Below, one piece after another: positions 1-8,365 of a stretch of 64,000 nt of DNA. Position numbers and translations under genes: made by a program. The notes under the pieces are model-generated. The model did not search any database and had not been told where the DNA came from. It saw nothing but the letters and a program-made list of their open reading frames with translations. Origin of the DNA: an uncultured Hydrogenophaga sp. GTDB taxonomy: Bacteria > Pseudomonadota > Gammaproteobacteria > Burkholderiales > Burkholderiaceae_C. How positions within the stretch are numbered: the first letter of the stretch is position 1; every line of letters begins with the position of its first letter. The stretch is from contig NZ_OY288133.1 of the NCBI RefSeq assembly GCF_958439165.1, forward strand, positions 1 through 64,000. The letters are read 5' to 3'.

Positions 1-230
1 AGCTGCCGCTGGACCAGCTCGAGGCGGTGGCCCGTGAAAGCGGGCTGGAGTGGGTCAACTCCGACGCATCGAAGGTCGCACAGGTTCAGGCTGCGATTGC
101 TGCCGAGCCCCGCCCGATCCATGTCCCGCGCGAGCCCAAGCCGCCCGTGGTGCTGGACGAAGGCCCGCTGATCCTGGTCGAGACCCGCAAGGATCTGCGC
201 GACCTGACGCTGCCCTTCGAAGCCCGCTGA
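1..230 (+). CDS. rne: Ribonuclease E (Rne/Rng family), C-terminal end only
   Basis: The window opens inside a reading frame whose last ~75 residues contain LEWVNSD, IHVPREPKPP and EGPLILVETRKDL and end in LPFEAR. I recognise this as the C-terminal tail of Burkholderiales RNase E, the endonuclease that organises the RNA degradosome and matures rRNA and tRNA. The catalytic S1 and RNase H-like regions lie upstream of the window. The tail is a low-complexity, proline-rich segment typical of the degradosome scaffold. A strong hairpin terminator follows 15 bases after the stop. The assignment rests on recognising the tail only, so it is good but not certain. Confidence 0.75.
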   Translation, partial: LPLDQLEAVARESGLEWVNSDASKVAQVQAAIAAEPRPIHVPREPKPPVVLDEGPLILVETRKDLRDLTLPFEAR

Positions 231-244
231 AGCGGCGCAGGCAG

Positions 245-274
245 AAAAAAGCCGACCCTCGGGTCGGCTTTTTT
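245..274. terminator. Bidirectional Rho-independent terminator between rne and hemY
   Basis: An inverted repeat GCCGACC-CTC-GGGTCGGC is flanked by six A on the left and six T on the right. It can therefore end transcription of rne on the plus strand and of the hemCDXY operon on the minus strand. Confidence 0.9.
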
Positions 275-289
275 CATGGCGTGTCGCGA

Positions 290-1585
290 TCAGTCGATCT
301 GCGCGGCGGCTTTCCATGCGGCCTGAGCCGCGGCCTCATCGCCCCGCTCTTCCGCCAGCCTGGCCAGCGAGCGCCAGGTGCGGCGCAGCAGGACCGGCTC
401 GTTCAGACCATGACGCGCCTGCCCAAGCAGCTGGGCGGCCTTGCCCCAGAGCTGGCGGTGCATGCAGGCCTGCCCGGCCAGGTACTGCAGACGCGCATTC
501 CCGGGACGCTGGCGCTGGCGCTGCTCCAGGGCCGCGAGCCCGGGTGCATCCAGGTTGGCCAGGCCGGGTTCGATGGCCAGGACCATCTGGTGCTGCTGGG
601 TGGCACTGAGCTGGTCGAAGCCGGCCCACAGCGGCTCCAGCCATTCCCGCACACGCTGGTGCAGGGCCGTCGGATCGGATGCCGCGGCCGCCAGGGCTTC
701 TGCCCGGCGCGCAGCGGCCAGCGCCAGCTCGGGCGTCTGGCGCTCGCTGGCATCCAGCCCTGCCCACACCTTGTCGAGCTGGGCGAGATCGTGGGCCTCG
801 CGCAGGGCGTCCAGCAGCAGGCTGCGGATGACGCTGCGCGCCGCATCGGCCGAAAAGGCACGGTGCTTGGCCAGCAGCCGGGCGGCATCGAGGGCGTCGG
901 CGGTGGCGTGCCCGAGCTGGGCCATGCGCAGCTTGAGACGGACCGCCTGGATGCGGCGTGCGGTGCGCTGGGGCAGATCGGCAAAGCGTGCGCGGGCAGC
1001 CGCCGGGTCGCGGTCCTCCAGGGCCCAGTGCACGGCGCGCAGCATGGCGCCTTCGGTGGCTTCCGGCGCACCGCGCAGCAGACCGGGCTGCAGGGCGGCC
1101 TGCAGAAACCGGTCGCGCTGGTCACGGTTCTGCAGCGACTGGGCGCTCTCGGCCACCATCAGGTGGGCCAGCACCACCCACTGATCCCGCCGGGGCCAGT
1201 CGGCTGCGGCCGGTTGCTGCAGCAGCTCGACCGCGTGCCGGGCGGCCATCTGGGCCCGGACGAACCGGCCCGCCAGCTGATGGGAGAGTGCGTCCAGGAT
1301 GGACGACACCACCGCACGCTCGGCCTGCAGCCGGCGCCAGCGCTGGGCCTGCACCGGCAGGTCGCGCAGCAGCGAGACCGCCCGCAAGGCCAGGTGCACC
1401 AGCAGGAACAGGGCAATGCTGCCGAACAGGAAGAGGTTGAAGGAAATGTCGAAGCGCAGCGGGGGCCAGAACAGGGTCACGCCGGCGTTGTTGTCACCCA
1501 TGAGCAGCGCCATCGCGACCGCCAGGGCAGCCAGGCCCAGCAGCCAGAACACGCTGCGCATGGCGCCAGTCTGACGGCGGCGCAT
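290..1585 (-). CDS. hemY: HemY-family heme biosynthesis-associated membrane TPR protein
   Basis: This is the last gene of hemC-hemD-hemX-hemY. The family is inner-membrane-anchored and linked to porphyrin/heme metabolism; its exact role is not settled. The start at 1585 overlaps the hemX stop (TGATG) and gives 431 aa. An internal ATG at 1561 gives MRSVFWLL, which looks more like other HemY N-termini, so the start is ambiguous. Two membrane segments lie near residues 12-28 and 45-63 (FNLFLFGSIALFLLVHL). The rest is alanine-rich helical repeat of TPR type. The protein ends just before the shared terminator with rne. Confidence 0.85.
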   Translation of the reverse strand: MRRRQTGAMRSVFWLLGLAALAVAMALLMGDNNAGVTLFWPPLRFDISFNLFLFGSIALFLLVHLALRAVSLLRDLPVQAQRWRRLQAERAVVSSILDALSHQLAGRFVRAQMAARHAVELLQQPAAADWPRRDQWVVLAHLMVAESAQSLQNRDQRDRFLQAALQPGLLRGAPEATEGAMLRAVHWALEDRDPAAARARFADLPQRTARRIQAVRLKLRMAQLGHATADALDAARLLAKHRAFSADAARSVIRSLLLDALREAHDLAQLDKVWAGLDASERQTPELALAAARRAEALAAAASDPTALHQRVREWLEPLWAGFDQLSATQQHQMVLAIEPGLANLDAPGLAALEQRQRQRPGNARLQYLAGQACMHRQLWGKAAQLLGQARHGLNEPVLLRRTWRSLARLAEERGDEAAAQAAWKAAAQID

Positions 1586-2712
1586 CAACGGCCCCCGGCA
1601 GCGACCGCCAGGGCCGCCAGCGTTTCGTCCGGACGCGGCATCGGGCTGCCGCCCAGGTCGCGGCGCAGCCGGCCCAGGGTGGTGCGGGCGCCGGCCACGG
1701 GCGCGGCTGCACCATCGAAATAACGCTCGATCAGCGTTTCGATGGCGATCACATCCACCTGCGCCGCCGACATGTTGCGGGCCGTCACGGCCAGACGGGC
1801 ATTGAGCAGACGCAGCTTGATGTTCTCGCGCAGGAAGAACGACTGTTCGGGGGCCAGCAGCGCGGCCTCGGGATGGTCGATGCGGGTCACACGCACCAGA
1901 TCGCGGGCGCTGTCCAGCGCGTCGGCACCGACCTGCCGCCACAGACGGCTCCACCAGACGGCCACGGCTTCACGCCAGCCTGCCGGCGGTTGGGTGCCGG
2001 CCTCCGGATCTTCAGCAGCCGCAGGTGCCGGCGCAGCAGCGGCCGAAGGCGCCGGTGGCGGGGCGGAGGGCAGGCGGCGCAGCCCCACTTCGTTGAGCAG
2101 CGGCCAGTTGTCGACCTGGCGGCTGAGCTCGTCGAGCTGCAGGGCCAGGGTGGGGATGTCGGCCAGCGGCGTGGACTGCAGGCGCTCGATGTCCCGGGCG
2201 ATGGCGCGCTGCACCGGATTCAGGCGGGGCTGTGCCGAGCGGGCAATGCGCTGGTCGGCCGACTTGAGCGCGGTGAGGAGCGGCTGGGCGCTGCCGGTGA
2301 GCTGTGCCTGCTGGACCGCCAGCCGCACGGTGGAGTCCAGATCCTGGACCAGGTTGTCGTCACGCGAACGGGACAGCGAGAGCATCAGCTCCTCGAGCTG
2401 GCTGCGCTGCAGGCTGACCTCGGACAGGCGCACCTCGGCGACGGTGAGGCGGGCCTGCAGCTCCTGGGACAGTTCGTCGGAGCGCGCTGCGAGCGCCTGC
2501 GCCTTGGCCACCTGTTCTGCGCTCTCGCGGGCACGCTCGGCCAGTTCGACCTGGGTGCTGGAGAGCTTCTGCCACTGCAAGCCGGCGAAGGCCAGCGCTC
2601 CGACCGCGAGCACCAGGGCCAGGACCGGCAGGCCGATGCCGGCCTGGGGCGCGGAAGGCCGCTCGGCGCGGGCAGAGGGGTCAGCGGAAGGGGTGGGGTC
2701 GGTGGCGCTCAT
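1585..2712 (-). CDS. hemX: HemX-like uroporphyrinogen-III C-methyltransferase-annotated membrane protein
   Basis: 375 aa. A hydrophilic Ser/Pro-rich N-terminus (1-24) is followed by one membrane segment (about 25-47), a coiled coil rich in Glu, Gln and Arg (about 50-115), and a helical domain with a Pro/Ala linker near residue 235. This is the HemX architecture. Many databases call it uroporphyrinogen-III methyltransferase, but no SAM-binding methylase motifs are visible, so I treat it as a heme-pathway accessory protein. Its ATG overlaps the hemD stop (ATGA) and its stop overlaps the hemY start, so the genes are probably translationally coupled. Confidence 0.85.
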   Translation of the reverse strand: MSATDPTPSADPSARAERPSAPQAGIGLPVLALVLAVGALAFAGLQWQKLSSTQVELAERARESAEQVAKAQALAARSDELSQELQARLTVAEVRLSEVSLQRSQLEELMLSLSRSRDDNLVQDLDSTVRLAVQQAQLTGSAQPLLTALKSADQRIARSAQPRLNPVQRAIARDIERLQSTPLADIPTLALQLDELSRQVDNWPLLNEVGLRRLPSAPPPAPSAAAAPAPAAAEDPEAGTQPPAGWREAVAVWWSRLWRQVGADALDSARDLVRVTRIDHPEAALLAPEQSFFLRENIKLRLLNARLAVTARNMSAAQVDVIAIETLIERYFDGAAAPVAGARTTLGRLRRDLGGSPMPRPDETLAALAVAAGGR

Positions 2713-3569
2713 GGTAGTCCCAGGGATTCTAGGACGCACAGCACCTCGGGCAGCGTCGGCCGGGTCTGCACCACGCGGCCGAATCCCAGCGCGTGTGCCG
2801 CCTCGGCAATGCGGGGGTGCGTGACCACCGCACAGGCCCCGGACCAGTCGACACCGGCGCTGCGCCCCGGCAAGGCGGCCACCGATTCCGACGCACTGAG
2901 CAGCCACACCGAGCCCGGCGAGGTCATGCCGGCCAGCTGATGCAGGACCGGCACATCGAAGGCAGCGGGCCGGCGCTCGTAGGCCACCACCACATCGACC
3001 TGTGCACCGGCCTCCCGGCAACGGGCCATGAGCCAGTCGCGGCCGTGCCCTGCAAGCCCCCCTTCAGGGGCATCGGGTTGACCCACGGTGCGCCCACGCA
3101 CCACCAGCACCCGGCGGCCGGGACCGGCCTGGTGCCTGACGACCGGCCAGAGGTGCTCGGAATCGAACTGGGCCGCTTCCGCCGGCGGGCTGTCGATGCG
3201 GTCGGCCGACAGCCCGATGGTCTGCAGGGCATGGGCCAGCACCCGGGCAGTCCCGGGCCCGGGCGCCCAGAAGCGGACCGGCGAATCGGCAGGCGGACGG
3301 GCCAGCTCCGGCGATGCCATGAAGCGTTGCACCGCCGAACTGCTGACGAACATGAGGGCGTCGCAGCTGACCCAGTCGCGGCGCCACTGCGTGAGCGCCT
3401 GGCGAAGCGCAGCTTCCTGCGGCTCGCCCGTCTCGATCAGGGGCCAGGCCCGGGCGGCGAAGCCATGGGTGCGCAGCACCTCGACCCAGGCACTGGCCTC
3501 GGGCTCCGGCCGCGTCACCAGCACCGGCCCCAGGCCAAGGCCCGACGGCCCGGTGCGGCCGCGCTCCAT
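2709..3569 (-). CDS. hemD: Uroporphyrinogen-III synthase
   Basis: 286 aa, slightly longer than the usual ~250. HemD cyclises hydroxymethylbilane and inverts ring D to give uroporphyrinogen III. The N-terminus shows the family start pattern VLVTRPEPEA, followed by WPLIE, FVSSSAVQRFM (the conserved F-S-A-V segment), then VVAYERRP and LLSASESVAAL in the second lobe. The fold is two lobes without strictly conserved catalytic residues. The gene begins 4 bases after hemC ends and overlaps hemX by 4, so it is the second gene of the operon. Confidence 0.92.
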   Translation of the reverse strand: MERGRTGPSGLGLGPVLVTRPEPEASAWVEVLRTHGFAARAWPLIETGEPQEAALRQALTQWRRDWVSCDALMFVSSSAVQRFMASPELARPPADSPVRFWAPGPGTARVLAHALQTIGLSADRIDSPPAEAAQFDSEHLWPVVRHQAGPGRRVLVVRGRTVGQPDAPEGGLAGHGRDWLMARCREAGAQVDVVVAYERRPAAFDVPVLHQLAGMTSPGSVWLLSASESVAALPGRSAGVDWSGACAVVTHPRIAEAAHALGFGRVVQTRPTLPEVLCVLESLGLP

Positions 3570-3573
3570 GGCC

Positions 3574-4536
3574 TCAGGCCTCCTTGAGAACGGGTCGGGC
3601 GCCAGCCTTCTGAAGCATCAGTGCCACGCTGTGACCCAGGGCCTCCGCCGCGTCCAGCCCTGCCACCGCTGCGCGCGCAGAAGCCTGCACCAGCGGGGTG
3701 TGGCCCTCGGGGTCGCCCCAGGCAGCGTCAAGCTGCAGCTGGCCGTCGGCCGTCCAGTCGGCGTAGGCCGCCAGCGGCATGGAACAGCTGCCGCCCATGG
3801 CACGCGAGACGGTCCGTTCGGCCGCCACCCTCAGCCAGCTGGGCATGTGCACCAGCGGGCGCAGGGCCTCGACCAGCTCGGGGCGGCCGGCGCGGATCTC
3901 GATGCCCAGCGCGCCCTGGCCAGCAGCCGGCAGCGAGGTGTTGGTGTCGAAGATGGCGCGGATGCGCGACGCCAGTTCCAGCCGCTTGAGTCCCGCCGCC
4001 GCCAGCACGATGGCGTGGTACTGGCCTTCGTCGAGCTTGCGCAGGCGGGTGTCGAGGTTGCCGCGCAAGGGTTCGATGCGCACATCAGTGCGACCGAGCG
4101 CGTCGAGCGCTGCGCGCAGCAGCACCACCCGGCGCAGGCTGGAGGTGCCCACCACCCCGTCCCGGGGCAGGTCGGCCAGGCCGCTGCAGTGCGGCGATAC
4201 CCAGGCGTCGCGCGGATCTTCGCGTTCCATGACGCAGGCCAGCTCGAAGCCGGGCGGCAGGTCCATGGGGACGTCCTTGAGCGAATGCACCGCGATGTCG
4301 GCGCGACCGTCGTCGAGCGCCGTTTCCAGCTCCTTGACGAACAGGCCCTTGCCACCGACCTTGGAGAGGCTGCGGTCCAGGATCTGGTCGCCCAGTGTGG
4401 TCATGCCCAGCAGCGTGACGCGGTGGCCCTGCGCTTCGAGCAGCGCCTTCACATGCTCGGCCTGCCACAGCGCCAGACGGCTTTCACGGGTGGCAATGGT
4501 GATGGCCAGGGGGGCGGCGGGCGAGGCAGACGGCAT
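3574..4536 (-). CDS. hemC: Hydroxymethylbilane synthase (porphobilinogen deaminase)
   Basis: 320 aa, normal family length. It polymerises four porphobilinogens to hydroxymethylbilane. Visible motifs are IATRESRLALWQAEHV at the N-terminus, KVGGKGLFVKELE (60-71), the catalytic Asp in HSLKDVP (Asp88), TSSLRR (131-136), RGNLDTRL and the dipyrromethane-cofactor cysteine in GGSCSMPLAAY (Cys251). The start at 4536 is chosen because the homologous region begins about ten residues later; longer upstream frames run into the divergent promoter. It is the first gene of hemCDXY and is divergent from ppc. Confidence 0.96.
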   Translation of the reverse strand: MPSASPAAPLAITIATRESRLALWQAEHVKALLEAQGHRVTLLGMTTLGDQILDRSLSKVGGKGLFVKELETALDDGRADIAVHSLKDVPMDLPPGFELACVMEREDPRDAWVSPHCSGLADLPRDGVVGTSSLRRVVLLRAALDALGRTDVRIEPLRGNLDTRLRKLDEGQYHAIVLAAAGLKRLELASRIRAIFDTNTSLPAAGQGALGIEIRAGRPELVEALRPLVHMPSWLRVAAERTVSRAMGGSCSMPLAAYADWTADGQLQLDAAWGDPEGHTPLVQASARAAVAGLDAAEALGHSVALMLQKAGARPVLKEA

Positions 4537-4612
4537 GGCTGACGGGAAGCTGGCGCCCTGCAGACCGAGGGCGTGTTGGGCACCCGGCAGAGCCCGGGCA
4601 AAGGTGCGTCGG

Positions 4613-4622
4613 ATGCTAGCAT
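4613..4622. promoter_or_regulatory. Palindromic divergent -10 candidate between hemC and ppc
   Basis: The sequence ATGCTAGCAT is a perfect 10-bp palindrome in the 142-bp hemC-ppc gap. Read either way it contains TGC-TAGCAT, which resembles an extended -10 (TGn plus TANNAT). It lies 56 bases before the ppc ATG and 76 bases before the hemC ATG. No good -35 is visible on either side, as expected if an extended -10 compensates. This is a prediction only. Confidence 0.4.
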
Positions 4623-4678
4623 GGCCTACCGCCTGTCCCTCCCCGCGCCCGAGCCCCGGGCACACCACCACCCGACCC

Positions 4679-7471
4679 ATGAGCCGAACGCCCGCGCGCC
4701 GCGCCGCCACGCCCTCGCCTGTGTCCAAGGACCAGCCCCTGATCGACGACATCCGGCTGCTCGGCCGCATGCTCGGCGACGTGATCCGGGAGCAGGAAGG
4801 AGAACCGGCCTATGCGCTGATCGAGCAGATCCGCCAGCTCTCGGTGGCCTTCCGGCGGCACGACGACGCCTCGGCCGACAAGGCCCTCAAGAAGCTGCTC
4901 AAGGGTCTCTCGAGCGATCAGACGGTGAGCGTCATCCGCGCCTTCACCTACTTCAGCCACCTGGCCAATCTGGCCGAGGACCGCCACCACATCCGGCGTC
5001 GCGCCATCCATGAGCGGGCCGGACAGCAGCAGCAAGGCAGCCTGGGGCTGGCCCTCGAACGGCTGCGGCAGGCTGGGGTGGCACCGCATGCCGTGGCCGA
5101 CGCACTGGCCCGGGCCCATGTCTCTCCGGTGCTCACGGCACACCCCACCGAAGTGCAGCGCAAGAGCATCCTGGACGCCGAGCGGGCCATCGCACGGCTG
5201 CTGGTCGAACGCGACACCGCCTCGCCCCGCGAGCTGGCCGACATCGACCGCCAGATCCGCGCCCGCATCACCCAGCTCTGGCAGACGCGCCTGCTGCGCT
5301 TCACCAAGCTCACCGTGGCCGACGAGATCGAGAACTCCCTGAGCTACTACGAGAGCACCTTCCTGGAACAGATCCCCCGCCTCTACCGCGAACTGGAGGA
5401 CGACCTGGGCCAGCCGGTGGCGCCCTTCCTGCGGATGGGCCAGTGGATCGGCGGCGATCGCGACGGCAACCCCAACGTCACCGCCGACACCCTGGAGCTG
5501 GCCCTGCGCAGCCAGGGCGAAATGGTGCTGCGCCACCACCTCACCCAGGTCCATCTGCTGGGCGGCGAGCTGTCGGTCTCGGCCATGCTGTCCGGCGTGA
5601 CACCGGCCATGCAGGCCCTGGCCGAACGCTCGCCCGACACCAACGCACACCGCCAGGACGAGCCCTACCGGCGCGCGCTGACCGGCGTGTATGCGCGCCT
5701 GGCCGCCACCTTGCAGGCACTCACCGGCACCGAAGCGGCCCGTCATGCGGTGGCGCCGCAGCGCCCATACACATCGGCCGACGAATTCCTGGCCGACCTG
5801 CGCACCATCGCGACCTCGCTCCTGGCCCACCATGGCGAAGCACTGGCCGAGGCCCGGCTGCGGCCCCTGATCCGCTCGGTGGAGGTGTTCGGTTTCCACC
5901 TGGCCACGCTGGACCTTCGACAGAGTTCCGACCAGCACGAACGTGTGGTGGCCGAGCTGCTGGCCCATGCCCGCATCGAGTCCGACTACGGCGCGCTCGA
6001 CGAACAGAGCCGCCAGACCCTGCTGCTGCGGGTGCTCAACGATGCCCGCCCGCTGCGCGTGCCGGGCGCCGCCTACAGCGAGCACACGCTGGGTGAACTG
6101 GCGATCTTCGAGACCGCACGCAGCGGCCGTCAGCGCTTCGGGCCGCACGCCATCCGCCACGCGATCATCAGCCACACCGAGACGGTCAGCGACCTGCTGG
6201 AGGTGCTGGTGCTGCAGAAGGAAAGCGGTCTGCTGCGCGGCGTGCTGCAGGAGGACGCCCGGGCCGACCTGATCGTGGTGCCGCTGTTCGAGACCATCGA
6301 GGACCTGCGGCAGGCGGCACCGATCATGCAGGCCTACTACGCCCTGCCTGGCATCCGGGCCATGGTGCAGCGGGGAGAGGATGTCGGCTACCACGAGCAG
6401 GACGTCATGCTGGGCTATTCGGACAGCAACAAGGACGGCGGCATCTTCACCAGCAACTGGGAGCTTTACCGCGCCGAGATGGCGCTGGTGCAGCTGTTCG
6501 ACGAGAGCCCGATCCGGCTGCGCATGTTCCACGGCCGGGGTGGCACGGTGGGCCGGGGCGGCGGCCCGAGCTACCAGGCCATCCTGGCGCAGCCGCCGGG
6601 CACGGTGCGCGGTCAGATCCGGCTCACCGAACAGGGCGAGGTGATCGGCTCGAAGTACGCCAACCCCGACATCGGCCGGCGCAACCTGGAGACCCTGGTG
6701 GCCGCCACGCTGGAGGCCACGCTGCTGCCCACCGCCAAGCCCGCCCCGAAACGCTTCCTGGAGGCAGCCGATGCGCTCTCCCAGGACAGCATGGGCGCCT
6801 ACCGCGCCCTGGTGTACGACACCCCGCGTTTTGCCGAGTACTTCTTCTCGGCGACACCGATCCGCGAGATCGCCGAGCTCAACATCGGCTCGCGCCCGGC
6901 CTCGCGCAAGGCCAACCAGCGCATCGAAGACCTGCGGGCCATCCCGTGGGGCTTCAGCTGGGGCCAGTGCCGGCTGACGCTGCCGGGCTGGTACGGTTTC
7001 GGTTCGGCAGTGAAGCAGTTCCTCAATCAGGAGGGTCCGGCTGGCCGCGACGCCCGACTGAAGCTGCTGCGCCAGATGGTGCGGCAATGGCCGTTCTTTG
7101 CCACCCTGCTGTCCAACATGGACATGGTGATCGCCAAGAGCGACCTGGCCCTGGCCTCGCTCTACGCCGAACTGGTGGAAGACAAGCGCCTGCGCCGCCA
7201 GGTGTTCGGCGCCATCGAGGCCGAATGGCACCGCACGGCAGAAGCGCTGACGCTCCTCACCGGAGAAGCCGACCGGCTGGCCGGCAACGCCGCGCTGCAA
7301 CGCTCGATCCGCCACCGCTTTCCGTACATCGATCCGCTGCACCACCTGCAGGTCGAACTGATCCGGCGCTGGCGTACCAACGCCCGGCCCAGCGACCGGG
7401 ACGACAAGGTCAAGCGTGGCATCCACATCGCCATCAACGGGATCGCTGCAGGCTTGCGCAATACCGGCTGA
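4679..7471 (+). CDS. ppc: Phosphoenolpyruvate carboxylase
   Basis: 930 aa, the usual length. It carboxylates phosphoenolpyruvate to oxaloacetate and so replenishes the TCA cycle. The first signature is VLTAHPTEVQRKS with catalytic His155; MGQWIGGDRDGNPNV follows near residue 250, and the glycine-rich catalytic loop MFHGRGGTVGRGGGP lies near 615-630. The C-terminus AAGLRNTG is the canonical PEPC end and contributes to the allosteric site. The ATG at 4679 is chosen because upstream codons lie in the divergent promoter and the family N-terminus (DQPLIDDIRLLGRML) begins shortly after. A GC-rich hairpin (7472-7486) without a T-run follows the stop. Confidence 0.97.
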   Translation: MSRTPARRAATPSPVSKDQPLIDDIRLLGRMLGDVIREQEGEPAYALIEQIRQLSVAFRRHDDASADKALKKLLKGLSSDQTVSVIRAFTYFSHLANLAEDRHHIRRRAIHERAGQQQQGSLGLALERLRQAGVAPHAVADALARAHVSPVLTAHPTEVQRKSILDAERAIARLLVERDTASPRELADIDRQIRARITQLWQTRLLRFTKLTVADEIENSLSYYESTFLEQIPRLYRELEDDLGQPVAPFLRMGQWIGGDRDGNPNVTADTLELALRSQGEMVLRHHLTQVHLLGGELSVSAMLSGVTPAMQALAERSPDTNAHRQDEPYRRALTGVYARLAATLQALTGTEAARHAVAPQRPYTSADEFLADLRTIATSLLAHHGEALAEARLRPLIRSVEVFGFHLATLDLRQSSDQHERVVAELLAHARIESDYGALDEQSRQTLLLRVLNDARPLRVPGAAYSEHTLGELAIFETARSGRQRFGPHAIRHAIISHTETVSDLLEVLVLQKESGLLRGVLQEDARADLIVVPLFETIEDLRQAAPIMQAYYALPGIRAMVQRGEDVGYHEQDVMLGYSDSNKDGGIFTSNWELYRAEMALVQLFDESPIRLRMFHGRGGTVGRGGGPSYQAILAQPPGTVRGQIRLTEQGEVIGSKYANPDIGRRNLETLVAATLEATLLPTAKPAPKRFLEAADALSQDSMGAYRALVYDTPRFAEYFFSATPIREIAELNIGSRPASRKANQRIEDLRAIPWGFSWGQCRLTLPGWYGFGSAVKQFLNQEGPAGRDARLKLLRQMVRQWPFFATLLSNMDMVIAKSDLALASLYAELVEDKRLRRQVFGAIEAEWHRTAEALTLLTGEADRLAGNAALQRSIRHRFPYIDPLHHLQVELIRRWRTNARPSDRDDKVKRGIHIAINGIAAGLRNTG

Positions 7472-7498
7472 CACCCCCCGGGGTGAAGGCGTGCCACC

Positions 7499-7510
7499 TA
7501 CAATGGGCCG
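7499..7510 (+). promoter_or_regulatory. -10 box placed for a leaderless transcript
   Basis: TACAAT at 7499-7504 is followed by exactly six bases and then the GTG start at 7511. With a normal -10 to +1 distance, transcription would begin at or within a base of the start codon. No Shine-Dalgarno sequence precedes the GTG. The -35 is poor (CTGACA at 7468 is too far upstream). The same arrangement occurs at 9930-9941. Confidence 0.5.
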
Positions 7511-8365
7511 GTGGACATCCTGACCAACGCCGACCTGCATTGCCACTCCGTCGTCTCCGACGGCACCCTCACGCCCGAGGCTCTGGCCGAACGCGCCAAA
7601 GCCAACGGGGTCGAGCTGTGGGCTCTCACCGACCACGACGAGATGGGCGGCCAGGAGCGGGCCATCGCTGCGGCACGCGCCGTCGGCCTGCCTTACCTGA
7701 CCGGCGCCGAGATCTCGGTGACCTTTCTGGACCTCACGGTGCACATCGTCGGGCTGGGCATGGACCCGGACCACCCCGAGCTGGCGGCCGGCCTGCGCGC
7801 CACCCGCGGTGGTCGCGAGCAGCGGGCCCGCGAGATGGCCGACGATCTGGCCCGGGTCGGCATCAAGGGCGCCTTCGAAGGTGCGCTGCGCTACGTCGGC
7901 AATCCCGATCTGATCTCCCGGTCCCACTTCGCCCGCCACCTGGTGGACACCGGCGTGTGCAAGGACATCCCCGAGGTCTTCCGCAAGTACCTCACCGAGG
8001 GCAAGCCGGGTTTCGTGCCGCACCGCTGGGCCCGGCTGGGTGACGCGGTGCGCTGGATCACCGGCGCCGGCGGTGTGGCGGTCATTGCCCACCCCGGACG
8101 CTACGCTTTCACCCCGACGCAGGAATTTGCGCTGTTCACCGAATTCAAGGGCCATGGCGGTCAGGCCGTGGAAGTGGTGACCGGTGCCCACAATGCGTCC
8201 GACGTGGTCAAGTACACCGGCTTCTGCGCCGAGTTCGATCTGGCCGCCTCGCGCGGCAGCGACTTCCACAGCCCCGACGAAAGCCACACCGACCTGGGCC
8301 GTCTGCCCGACCTGCCTGGCCACCTGACGCCGGTCTGGTCGTTGCTGTCGTCGCGCGTCCACTGA
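7511..8365 (+). CDS. PHP-domain phosphoesterase (YciV/RNase AM-like)
   Basis: 284 aa, cytosolic. PHP enzymes of this family hydrolyse 3',5'-nucleoside bisphosphates or trim short RNA 5' ends. The metal-ligand motifs are in order: DLHCHS (8-13), TDHDE (about 41-45), a Glu in GAEIS, HPGR near residue 198, and GSDFH near 257. Translation starts at GTG 7511, supported by the adjacent -10 box and by the family N-terminus starting within a few residues. Its stop overlaps the DMT-transporter ATG (TGATG). It heads the PHP / DMT / YciO / M50 / trpS block. Confidence 0.9.
   Translation: MDILTNADLHCHSVVSDGTLTPEALAERAKANGVELWALTDHDEMGGQERAIAAARAVGLPYLTGAEISVTFLDLTVHIVGLGMDPDHPELAAGLRATRGGREQRAREMADDLARVGIKGAFEGALRYVGNPDLISRSHFARHLVDTGVCKDIPEVFRKYLTEGKPGFVPHRWARLGDAVRWITGAGGVAVIAHPGRYAFTPTQEFALFTEFKGHGGQAVEVVTGAHNASDVVKYTGFCAEFDLAASRGSDFHSPDESHTDLGRLPDLPGHLTPVWSLLSSRVH

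Noticed and set aside
50..1723. Long plus-strand open frames opposite hemX/hemY and, likewise, frames of hundreds to over 1300 codons opposite the helicase, guanidine carboxylase and ppc
   Set aside because: In GC-rich DNA the strand opposite a real gene is often open. These frames have no recognisable domains, are rich in Arg, Gly, Pro and Ala, and lie over genes with clear motifs.
7472..7486. CACCCC-CCC-GGGGTG hairpin after ppc as terminator
   Set aside because: Short stem, no T-run, and the next gene has its -10 immediately after; weak evidence only.
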